Origin: Deltaproteobacteria bacterium RIFCSPHIGHO2_02_FULL_40_11
GTDB lineage: Bacteria > Bdellovibrionota > JACOXK01 > 2-02-FULL-40-11
DNA: 13,316 bases
Assembly (NCBI GenBank): GCA_001798105.1
Contig: MGRI01000072.1
Location: 11,084-24,399 of the forward strand
Reading direction: 5' to 3'
Shown here: one piece after another, positions 1-5,781 of the stretch
Layout: the number at the start of each line of letters is the position of its first letter
Numbering within the stretch: the first letter of the stretch is position 1
The notes under the pieces: model-generated
What the model saw: only the letters and a program-made list of their open reading frames with translations
Told to the model about the DNA's origin: nothing
Database searches by the model: none
Translations under genes and position numbers: made by a program

Positions 1-572
1 AAGTTATTTCTGGGTTTCGGGTTTCGTATGGCGGGGCGCAATCGAGCTATCAAATTCGTCCCGATTTAACGTGCTTAGGAAAAATTATAGGCGGCGGACT
101 GCCGATTGGTGCCTATGGCGGGGCGTCAGATCTCATGAAGCACATATCCCCCGAAGGCCCCGTTTATCAAGCCGGAACGCTTTCTGGAAACCCCCTGGCC
201 GTTTCAGCAGGACTTGCCACCCTAAAAGAGCTTTCTAAAAAATCGAGCTATCAAGAGCTTTCAGAAAAAACGAAATATTTTTGCACAAAACTTGAAAACG
301 CGGTTTTAAAATTAAAAGCCCCCGTTCAACTCAATTGGGTAACGGGGATGTTTACTTTATTTTTCTCAAAAAATTCGATCACAGATTTTAAGTCCGCAAA
401 TCAAAGCGACACGCAAGCGTATGCAAAGTTTTTTCATTTTCTTCTTGAAAAGGGCATTTACTTTCCCCCGTCTCAGTTTGAAGCCTGCATGATTTCTTTG
501 GCGCACACCCAAAAACAGCTGGATACAGCGCTGAAACATATAACGGATTATTTAAAACATGAATTCAAATAA
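1..572 (+). CDS. hemL: Glutamate-1-semialdehyde 2,1-aminomutase, C-terminal part (5' end outside window)
   Basis: The open frame enters from the window edge (first full codon at base 3) and gives 189 residues ending in a TAA at 570-572. Full-length family members are about 425-430 residues, so roughly the first 240 are missing. The fragment opens with VISGFRVSYGGAQ, the end of the PLP-binding aspartate region. LGKIIGGGLPIGAYGG follows, where the lysine encoded at 81-83 should form the Schiff base with pyridoxal phosphate, and then VYQAGTLSGNPLA, a signature of this enzyme rather than of other class-III aminotransferases. By family knowledge it converts glutamate-1-semialdehyde to 5-aminolevulinate in the C5 pathway of haem and tetrapyrrole synthesis, in the cytoplasm. 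The last 14 bases overlap atpZ, so the two are probably cotranscribed. No internal defect is visible. Confidence 0.93.
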   Translation, partial: VISGFRVSYGGAQSSYQIRPDLTCLGKIIGGGLPIGAYGGASDLMKHISPEGPVYQAGTLSGNPLAVSAGLATLKELSKKSSYQELSEKTKYFCTKLENAVLKLKAPVQLNWVTGMFTLFFSKNSITDFKSANQSDTQAYAKFFHFLLEKGIYFPPSQFEACMISLAHTQKQLDTALKHITDYLKHEFK

Positions 573-789
573 AAACAATTCCCAAAGCGAAAAAATGCTC
601 AAAAAATATGGCATTGCCACGCTTTTAATTTTTGAACTCGTTGTCTTTGTTGTCCTGGGCTATTTTGGCGGAGATTTTTTAGACAAAAAAGTTTCTTTAG
701 GCGGCCTAGGAAAACTTTTCGGCGCTATTTTTGGATTTATCGTTGGTTTTTACAAATTCTATACGGACGCCAAAAAATTCCTGTCGTGA
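559..789 (+). CDS. atpZ: AtpZ-type small F0F1 ATPase-associated membrane protein
   Basis: This 76-residue protein has a lysine-rich N-terminus, then two hydrophobic segments (about residues 18-38 and 48-67) separated by a short GGDFLDKK loop. That is the pattern of the ATPase_gene1/AtpZ family: a first helix ending in a glycine-rich stretch, a 'lD' turn, and a second helix with GxxxGxxxG spacing (GAIFGFIVGFYKF). The ATG at 559 lies inside the end of hemL (14-nt overlap) and has no strong Shine-Dalgarno, suggesting translational coupling. Family members sit at the head of atp operons next to atpI and are thought to help c-ring or F0 assembly or cation supply; the exact role is not settled. The assignment rests on size, topology and location above atpI-atpB-atpE. 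Confidence 0.78.
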   Translation: MNSNKNNSQSEKMLKKYGIATLLIFELVVFVVLGYFGGDFLDKKVSLGGLGKLFGAIFGFIVGFYKFYTDAKKFLS

Positions 790-1718
790 AAAATTTATCC
801 TTATTCCTATTTATCATTTTGGCGTGCTTTTGGGGCGGATCCTTTGTTGCGATTAAAATCGTTGTAACCCAGATTCCTCCTATCTTTGGCGCAGCGTGTC
901 GCCTGGGACTTGCTTTGGTCATTTTAACCGTGATTTACAAATTGTTTAGAAAGCCCCTTACGGTTCCAAAATCCCACATGAAAAAAATATGGCTCACGGG
1001 TATTTTTATGCAGGGACTTCCCTTTTCCCTTCTCTTTTGGGGCGAGCAATATATTTCGCCAGGGTTGGCGGGCATTCTAAATGGAACGGTCCCCCTGTGG
1101 ACCTTTATATTAAGTCTTTTTATTCTGAGACATGACGAAAAGTTTTCGGCACAAAAATTTGTTGGAATCTTGATTGGTTTTTTGGGAATTTTCATCATTT
1201 TTTCTCCCAAAATAAAAGTCGGAGTTCATGAACAAATGTTTATCGGATCCCTTGCGGTTCTTATGATGGCGATTTCTTATGGAATTGGAGGCGTTTTAAA
1301 TCGACTTACTTTATCCGGAAGCCAAAAAATAAACCGTTATGGGAGTTTGTATCAGCAGCACATTTCTAGTTTTTTATTTCTTCTGATCTTTTCCTTCATT
1401 TCAGAGGGATTTTCAGATGTGAGCCCCTTATTCCAGAGCTGGACGCTTGGAGCAGCACTTTTTTATTTAAGTTTCTTTTCAAATGCATTGGCCTGGATGA
1501 TTTATTTTTATTTAATAGAAACCTGGGGGGCCATTCGTACGAGCAGCGTTACTTACGCAGCGCCCGTGATGGCGCTCAGTACAGATTTTATATTTTTTAA
1601 AAACATTCCCCAACTATCTGAGGGGGTAGGTGCGCTCTTTATTTTTCTGGGGATTCTCTTACTTCAATACACTTTTACCTTTAGAAAAAAACAAATTTTA
1701 ATGCCCCCATCGGTTTAA
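786..1718 (+). CDS. EamA/DMT-superfamily inner-membrane permease
   Basis: This 310-residue protein is almost entirely hydrophobic, with about ten predicted membrane helices in two tandem EamA halves (roughly residues 1-140 and 150-300). The opening helix carries the typical ACFWGGSFVAIK motif. The first half has GLAGILNGTVPLWTFILS and the second has TSSVTYAAPVMALSTDF, matching the conserved ends of each EamA repeat. It starts at a GTG at 786 that overlaps the atpZ stop (GTGA), so translation is probably coupled. DMT permeases export or import small metabolites such as amino acids; the substrate cannot be read from sequence. Its place between atpZ and atpI interrupts an otherwise standard F0 gene order. 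A cytoplasmic C-terminal tail with basic residues (FRKKQ) ends the protein. Confidence 0.88.
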   Translation: MKNLSLFLFIILACFWGGSFVAIKIVVTQIPPIFGAACRLGLALVILTVIYKLFRKPLTVPKSHMKKIWLTGIFMQGLPFSLLFWGEQYISPGLAGILNGTVPLWTFILSLFILRHDEKFSAQKFVGILIGFLGIFIIFSPKIKVGVHEQMFIGSLAVLMMAISYGIGGVLNRLTLSGSQKINRYGSLYQQHISSFLFLLIFSFISEGFSDVSPLFQSWTLGAALFYLSFFSNALAWMIYFYLIETWGAIRTSSVTYAAPVMALSTDFIFFKNIPQLSEGVGALFIFLGILLLQYTFTFRKKQILMPPSV

Positions 1719-1766
1719 TCTCGGGTAAATTTATGGCTTGCTTCCCCGTGGATGTGTTGGTAATCC

Positions 1767-1771
1767 GGGAG
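1767..1771 (+). promoter_or_regulatory. Ribosome binding site that fixes the atpI start
   Basis: GGGAG lies 8 nt upstream of the ATG at 1780. The open frame reaches back to 1738, but the 14 extra residues are hydrophilic and unlike AtpI, and no comparable site precedes 1738. This supports translation from 1780. Confidence 0.55.
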
Positions 1772-1779
1772 CCGCGTTT

Positions 1780-2130
1780 ATGGAGAAAATTTATCGAAAT
1801 CAGATCTTTTTTACAATTGCGTGTGTCTGTGCGAGTCTTTTTTGGAAATCTGCCCCCCTGTCTCTGTCCATTCTATTCGGAGCCGTCGTTTCGCTTTCCA
1901 ACCTTTGGATGCTAGAAAGGATCTATCGTCAAATCCTTTTGGGCCCTCAAAATAAGGGAATATTATTTGCCTCGGTTTTAGGTAAGTACCTGCTATTAAT
2001 TGGCATTTTAGGCATTTCCATCATTTATTTTAATTTACATCTTGTGGGTTTATTGATAGGACTATCCACGCTCATCGGAGCAATTTTATGGACCACGGTT
2101 TTCAATGGTATTTACTCATTCCGGGATTAA
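1780..2130 (+). CDS. atpI: ATP synthase subunit I (AtpI-like)
   Basis: The product has 116 residues with four hydrophobic segments (about 8-22, 26-45, 62-84 and 86-107), the topology of the ATP-synt_I family. A short conserved-looking stretch, FGAVVSLSNLWML, resembles the 'G...s..n' helix of that family. AtpI is an inner-membrane assembly factor proposed to act in c-ring assembly or stability and is not part of the final enzyme. The gene starts 61 nt after the permease gene and its last 43 nt overlap the start of atpB, so the two are tightly coupled. The ATG at 1780 is chosen because GGGAG lies 8 nt upstream. Sequence conservation in this family is weak; identification depends strongly on position just before atpB. 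Confidence 0.78.
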   Translation: MEKIYRNQIFFTIACVCASLFWKSAPLSLSILFGAVVSLSNLWMLERIYRQILLGPQNKGILFASVLGKYLLLIGILGISIIYFNLHLVGLLIGLSTLIGAILWTTVFNGIYSFRD

Positions 2131-2780
2131 ATAAACTTCCCCACTGGGTGTTTGGTGCAGCCCTGGTAAGTTGTATTTTAACCCTTTTATCCATTTTATT
2201 TCATAAGGCGCTTCAAAAAAGACAATCCATTGTGATTCCTGATAAAAAGCTTACGCTGGTTTCTTTTTTTGATATCGCCATTGAAAAGCTTTTTGCTTTG
2301 TGTGAGTCCGTGATGGGGCATGAGGGTAAAAAATACTTTCCTTTAATCGGGGCGCTTTTCATTTATATTTTTATGTGTAATTCGCTGAGTCTTATTCCCG
2401 GATTTTTGCCACCCACAGATAATTTAAATACAAACGTTGCTTGTGCACTGTCTGTTTTTATTTTTTATAACTATCAGGGCTTTAAGACGCATGGCCTTGG
2501 CTATTTAAAGCATTTTATGGGACCCATTTGGTGGTTGGCGCCCATTATGATTGTGATTGAGCTCGTAAGCCACCTGGTTCGCCCCGCATCTTTAAGCATT
2601 CGTCTTTTTGGAAATATTTCTGGAGATCATATGGTTTTAAGTATTTTTTCTGGTTTGGTTCCCATTGGCGTGCCAGTGGTCTTTTTGTTTTTAGGTTTAT
2701 TTGTTTCTTTTATTCAAGCTTTTGTTTTCACGCTTTTGTCGATGGTTTATATTTCATTGGCAACGGCACATGATCATTAA
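2088..2780 (+). CDS. atpB: F0F1 ATP synthase subunit a
   Basis: This 230-residue membrane protein is subunit a of F0, which forms the ion half-channels against the c ring. The diagnostic motif RPASLSIRLFGN is present; the arginine at about residue 172 corresponds to the essential stator arginine (Arg210 in E. coli). It is followed by GDH (His181) and preceded by a membrane-embedded glutamate (Glu158) in VIELV, the residue arrangement seen in many non-enterobacterial subunits a. The final helix SFIQAFVFTLLSMVYI is also characteristic. The ATG at 2088 lies inside atpI, with GGAG 7 nt upstream (2077-2080). The length is normal for the compact bacterial form. atpE follows after a 13-nt gap; atpF, atpH and the F1 genes are not in the window and must lie elsewhere. 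Confidence 0.96.
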   Translation: MDHGFQWYLLIPGLNKLPHWVFGAALVSCILTLLSILFHKALQKRQSIVIPDKKLTLVSFFDIAIEKLFALCESVMGHEGKKYFPLIGALFIYIFMCNSLSLIPGFLPPTDNLNTNVACALSVFIFYNYQGFKTHGLGYLKHFMGPIWWLAPIMIVIELVSHLVRPASLSIRLFGNISGDHMVLSIFSGLVPIGVPVVFLFLGLFVSFIQAFVFTLLSMVYISLATAHDH

Positions 2781-2782
2781 CA

Positions 2783-2789
2783 AGGAGGT
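2783..2789 (+). promoter_or_regulatory. Strong Shine-Dalgarno of atpE
   Basis: AGGAGGT precedes the ATG at 2794 by 4 nt and is the best ribosome binding site in the window. It rules out the upstream in-frame extension that begins at 2701 inside atpB. A strong site fits the need for many c subunits per enzyme. Confidence 0.8.
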
Positions 2790-2793
2790 AACT

Positions 2794-3117
2794 ATGTTAC
2801 GGAAGTTCATGTTGGGATTGTTCGCATTTTTTGCAACAAATCTATTAACTTTGTCTGCATTTGCTGAAAATGCACAGGATGGAGGCTCTAAGGGGGGCGC
2901 GGTGGTTGCTTTGGCTGCTGGACTCGCCATTGCGTTGGCTGCCTTTGGCGGCGCACTTGGGCAAGGAAAAGCTGCCGCAACTGCGCTTGAAGGGATCGCC
3001 AGAAACCCTGGTGCTTCTGATAAAATTTTTACGCCGATGATTATCGGTCTCGCATTGATTGAATCACTTGTGATTTACGCATTGGTGATTGCATTTATGC
3101 TGGTTCAAAAGGTTTAA
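2794..3117 (+). CDS. atpE: F0F1 ATP synthase subunit c with N-terminal leader
   Basis: The protein has 107 residues. The first 24 or so form a signal-peptide-like leader (basic start, hydrophobic core, ending SAFA/EN). The mature part is a typical c-subunit hairpin: helix 1 rich in Ala and Gly (AAGLAIALAAFGGALGQG), polar loop with the conserved ARNP (residues 69-72), and helix 2 with the ion-binding carboxylate Glu90 in LIESLVIYALV. Gln57 in helix 1 and Ser91 and Tyr95 after the glutamate occupy positions that bind Na+ in known sodium c rings, but the threonine expected after Ser is Leu92. The ring couples ion flow to rotation in the inner membrane. Leader-bearing c subunits occur in several deltaproteobacterial-type lineages. 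It is the last gene of the plus-strand block. Confidence 0.95.
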   Translation: MLRKFMLGLFAFFATNLLTLSAFAENAQDGGSKGGAVVALAAGLAIALAAFGGALGQGKAAATALEGIARNPGASDKIFTPMIIGLALIESLVIYALVIAFMLVQKV

Positions 3118-3123
3118 GTTCAT

Positions 3124-3205
3124 GGGGTCAGACCCTCTTTAACTTACGAAGGAAATATTTTTCGTTGTGAGAATATTCTTTCTTAGTTTAAGAGGGTCTG
3201 ACCCC
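3124..3205. repeat. 82-nt imperfect palindrome (REP/MITE-like) between atpE and uvrA
   Basis: The outer arms are identical over 16 bases: GGGGTCAGACCCTCTT at 3124-3139 and its reverse complement at 3190-3205. Pairing continues imperfectly inward (TTAACTTA against TAGTTTA, then AAGGAAATATT against AATATTCTTT) around a small loop near 3161-3171. Each arm contains its own short palindrome, GGGTCAGACCC. The right arm runs into the uvrA reading frame and provides its last five codons and stop. The left end begins 7 nt after the atpE stop. An RNA hairpin here could also act as a two-way terminator or 3' stabiliser between the convergent genes, although no U-tract typical of an intrinsic terminator follows either arm. 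GGGGTCAGA-type ends are reminiscent of REP palindromes associated with IS200-like REP transposases; that link is from memory, not a search. Confidence 0.8.
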
Positions 3206-5767
3206 GATTTTCTTTAGAAACTGACCTGTTTGAGATTTTAAATTGGCGGCGATGTCCTCTGGCGCTCCTTGAGCTAGGATATAGCCGCCTTTTTCTCCGC
3301 CCTCTGGGCCCAAGTCAAAAATAAGATCGCATGATTTTAAAACATCAAGGTGATGTTCTATGACGAGGACTGTATTTCCAAGATCCACAAGCCTGTGAAG
3401 GACAGAAAGAAGCTTTTGGATGTCATCAAAGTGAAGTCCTGTTGTGGGTTCATCTAAGATAAAAAGCGTTTTCCCGGTGGATCTCTTAGAAAGCTCTTTA
3501 GAAAGTTTTATGCGTTGCGCTTCCCCACCCGAAAGCGTTGTCGCTTGTTGGCCCAAATGAACATACCCCAAACCTACATCAAAGAGTGTTTGAAGCTTCG
3601 TTTTTAAAAGGGGGATATTTTTGAAAAAATCGAGAGCCTCTTCAACAGACATTTCTAAAACGTCAGAAATATTTTTATCTTTATATCGGATTTCCAAAGT
3701 TTCTCGGTTATATCGTTTTCCTTGGCAAAGATCGCAAGGAACATAAGTGTTCGGTAAAAAATACATTTGAATTTTTACAAGGCCTGCGCCCTGGCATGTT
3801 TCGCAGCGTCCGCCCGGGACATTAAAAGAAAATCTGCCCGCCTTGTACCCTCGAATTTTTGCTTCGGGAAGTCCCACAAAAAAGGTGCGAATGTAAGAAA
3901 AAATACCCGTATAGGTTGCAGGATTAGATCTCGGCGTTTTTCCAATCGGAGATTGATCAATGACAATGGCTTGATCAATGTATTCTATACCAGAGAGCGA
4001 GGCATATTTTCCTACCTTGGTTTTAGAGTGGTGAAGCTTTTGCGAAAGTGCTCTAAAAAGAGTGTCAATCATCAGCGAGCTTTTTCCAGAACCCGACACA
4101 CCCGAAATGCCAATAAAAAGCCCCAGCGGAAAAGAAATGTCTAGGTTTTTTAAATTGTTTTCGCAGGCTCCCGTTAGGGTTATTGCCTTCGAGGTTGCCT
4201 TTCTTCTTTTTTGAGGAACCAAAATCTCCTTTTTAAAAGAAAGATATTGCCCCGTTAAAGACTTTGGGTCTTTAAGAACCTCTAAAAGTTTTCCCTGAGA
4301 TACCAGTCGTCCGCCATGAATTCCCGCCCTGGGGCCCATATCAATAATATGATCCGCGTGTTGCATGGTTTCTGCGTCGTGCTCAACGACAATGACCGTA
4401 TTTCCACGATTGCGAAGCTCTTTTAGGGCACCAATCAATTTTAAATTATCGATTGGGTGTAGCCCAATGGAGGGCTCATCTAAAATATAAAGTACTCCCG
4501 TGAGTGAAGATCCAATTTGTGTTGCAAGGCGAATTCTTTGTCCTTCTCCACCAGAAAGCGTCGACGAACGTCGAGAGAGGGTAAGATACCCCACTCCCAC
4601 TTGAAGTAAGAAGCCTAGGCGGTCTGTAATTTCTTTAAGAAGTCTATCTGAAATTATTTTTTCTCGCTTCGTAAGAGAAAGGGTTTTAAAAAATTCATAG
4701 GCTTTTGGAAGGCTTAAATCGCAAACGTCGCTTAAAGAAGTATTTTGAATTCGAACAAACTGCACCTCTTTTTTAAAACGCGTTCCTTTACAGGCCTGGC
4801 ATGGGATTTCATGGAAAAAATCATATGGGGACAGATCTCGAAGAGATCTGTCCCCAGTAACGGTTTCCAGGTCTTCGGTGTTTAAAAAAGCATCTAAATC
4901 ATTAAATGCTCCCTCAATGCCAAGGCCCTTGCATTTTGGACAGGCGCCCGCAGCGCTATTAAATGAAAAAAAACGAGGCTCAATTTCAGGAAAACTTAAA
5001 CCACAGGTTAAACAAGAAAATTTTTCATTAAAAAGCTGTTCGTTGTTTTCTTCATCTTCTACTTTTATAAGGTGCCCCGCTAAAGACAGCGCCGTTAAAA
5101 CATATTGTCTGAGACGATTTGTTATGTCTGGGGTTACCTTCAGTTTGTCTACATAAACATCGATGGAATGCTTTTTGTTTCGATCCAAATGAATCTCATC
5201 TGAAAGATCATACACGGTGCCGTCAATTTTAACTTTTACAAATCCTTGTTCGCGCAACCCATGAAGCTCTTTTTGGTATTCGCCCTTTCGGTCGCGCACA
5301 ATGGGGGCAGAAAGGATGATCTTTTTATCCGAGTATTTTTTTTGAACGGCATCCATAATTTGGTCAAAAGACTGTGATGTAATTTCTTGATTGCACTGAA
5401 CACAGTATGCGTGGCCAATGCGCGCATATAAAATTCTGAGGTAGTCAAAAATTTCTGTAACGGTTCCTACGGTTGATCTTGGGTTTTTAGAAATTCCTTG
5501 CTGTTCAATGGCAATTGCAGGAGACAGCCCCTGAATCGATTCTACCTCTGGGCGTTTTAAATTTTCTAAAAACTGTCTGGCATAAGAAGAAAGAGATTCT
5601 ACATATCTTCTTTGTCCTTCTGCATACAACGTATCAAACGCCAAAGAGGACTTTCCAGAGCCACTTACCCCCGTAATAACTGTAAGTTTATTTCTGGGAA
5701 TTTTTAAAGAGATGTTTTTAAGGTTATGTTCTTTTGCCCCGGTAATTGAAATATAGGCTTGTTTCAT
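3188..5767 (-). CDS. uvrA: Excinuclease ABC subunit A with reduced insertion domain
   Basis: UvrA is the DNA-damage recognition ATPase of nucleotide excision repair. This 859-residue copy has two ABC modules: Walker A GVSGSGKS at 33-40 and 556-563, signatures LSGGEGQ (404-410) and LSGGEAQ (745-751), and Walker B segments LYILDEPSIGLH and LFILDEPTTGLH. Zinc cysteines C252/C255/C276/C279 and C655/C658/C678/C681 are intact, as are C122/C125 and C323/C326. The UvrB-binding domain (about 130-245) is present, so this is not a UvrA2-type paralogue. The oddity lies between GLG (281-283) and C323: only about 40 residues, against about 120 in E. coli UvrA (940 aa), so most of the insertion domain is missing. 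Residues 304-314 are encoded by a perfect hairpin. The final GVRPS and stop come from a second palindrome. The gene begins 14 nt after pmm without a clear Shine-Dalgarno. Confidence 0.96.
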   Translation of the reverse strand: MKQAYISITGAKEHNLKNISLKIPRNKLTVITGVSGSGKSSLAFDTLYAEGQRRYVESLSSYARQFLENLKRPEVESIQGLSPAIAIEQQGISKNPRSTVGTVTEIFDYLRILYARIGHAYCVQCNQEITSQSFDQIMDAVQKKYSDKKIILSAPIVRDRKGEYQKELHGLREQGFVKVKIDGTVYDLSDEIHLDRNKKHSIDVYVDKLKVTPDITNRLRQYVLTALSLAGHLIKVEDEENNEQLFNEKFSCLTCGLSFPEIEPRFFSFNSAAGACPKCKGLGIEGAFNDLDAFLNTEDLETVTGDRSLRDLSPYDFFHEIPCQACKGTRFKKEVQFVRIQNTSLSDVCDLSLPKAYEFFKTLSLTKREKIISDRLLKEITDRLGFLLQVGVGYLTLSRRSSTLSGGEGQRIRLATQIGSSLTGVLYILDEPSIGLHPIDNLKLIGALKELRNRGNTVIVVEHDAETMQHADHIIDMGPRAGIHGGRLVSQGKLLEVLKDPKSLTGQYLSFKKEILVPQKRRKATSKAITLTGACENNLKNLDISFPLGLFIGISGVSGSGKSSLMIDTLFRALSQKLHHSKTKVGKYASLSGIEYIDQAIVIDQSPIGKTPRSNPATYTGIFSYIRTFFVGLPEAKIRGYKAGRFSFNVPGGRCETCQGAGLVKIQMYFLPNTYVPCDLCQGKRYNRETLEIRYKDKNISDVLEMSVEEALDFFKNIPLLKTKLQTLFDVGLGYVHLGQQATTLSGGEAQRIKLSKELSKRSTGKTLFILDEPTTGLHFDDIQKLLSVLHRLVDLGNTVLVIEHHLDVLKSCDLIFDLGPEGGEKGGYILAQGAPEDIAANLKSQTGQFLKKIGVRPS
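4826..4856. repeat. Perfect 14-bp-arm palindrome inside uvrA
   Basis: The left arm TGGGGACAGATCTC (4826-4839) and right arm GAGATCTGTCCCCA (4843-4856) are exact reverse complements around a 3-nt loop, GAA. The element is in frame with uvrA and encodes residues 304-314 (TGDRSLRDLSP on the minus strand). Its ends (GGGGACAGATC) resemble those of the atpE/uvrA element (GGGGTCAGACC), suggesting related REP-like families. The mRNA would carry a very stable hairpin within the coding region. Confidence 0.85.
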
Positions 5768-5781
5768 AAAAATGAGCAGAT

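Noticed and set aside
1733..1915. Open frame overlapping the start of atpI in another frame
   Set aside because: It lies out of frame over atpI, has no family resemblance, and its coding pattern is unlike a real protein.
2701..2793. N-terminal extension of atpE back to 2701
   Set aside because: It would overlap atpB by 80 nt, and the strong Shine-Dalgarno at 2783-2789 points to the ATG at 2794, which yields a proper leader.
3111..3192. GTTTAAG at 3112-3118 and 3186-3192 as a target-site duplication around the palindrome
   Set aside because: The second copy lies inside the palindrome arm rather than outside it, so the match is probably chance.
3124..3205. Simple intrinsic terminator at the atpE/uvrA junction
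   Set aside because: Neither arm is followed by a run of T on the transcript strand, and the ends match a mobile palindrome pattern better. Termination may still be a secondary role.
3124..3205. CRISPR repeat or small array
   Set aside because: There is only one inverted pair, no regularly spaced direct repeats, and no cas gene.
3767..4144. 125-codon plus-strand frame inside uvrA
   Set aside because: It is antisense to a clearly conserved part of UvrA (second ABC module), has low-complexity basic composition, and has no ribosome binding site.
3188..5767. UvrA2-type paralogue as an explanation for the short length
   Set aside because: UvrA2 proteins lack the UvrB-binding domain, whereas here that domain (about residues 130-245) is clearly present and the missing part is the insertion domain.
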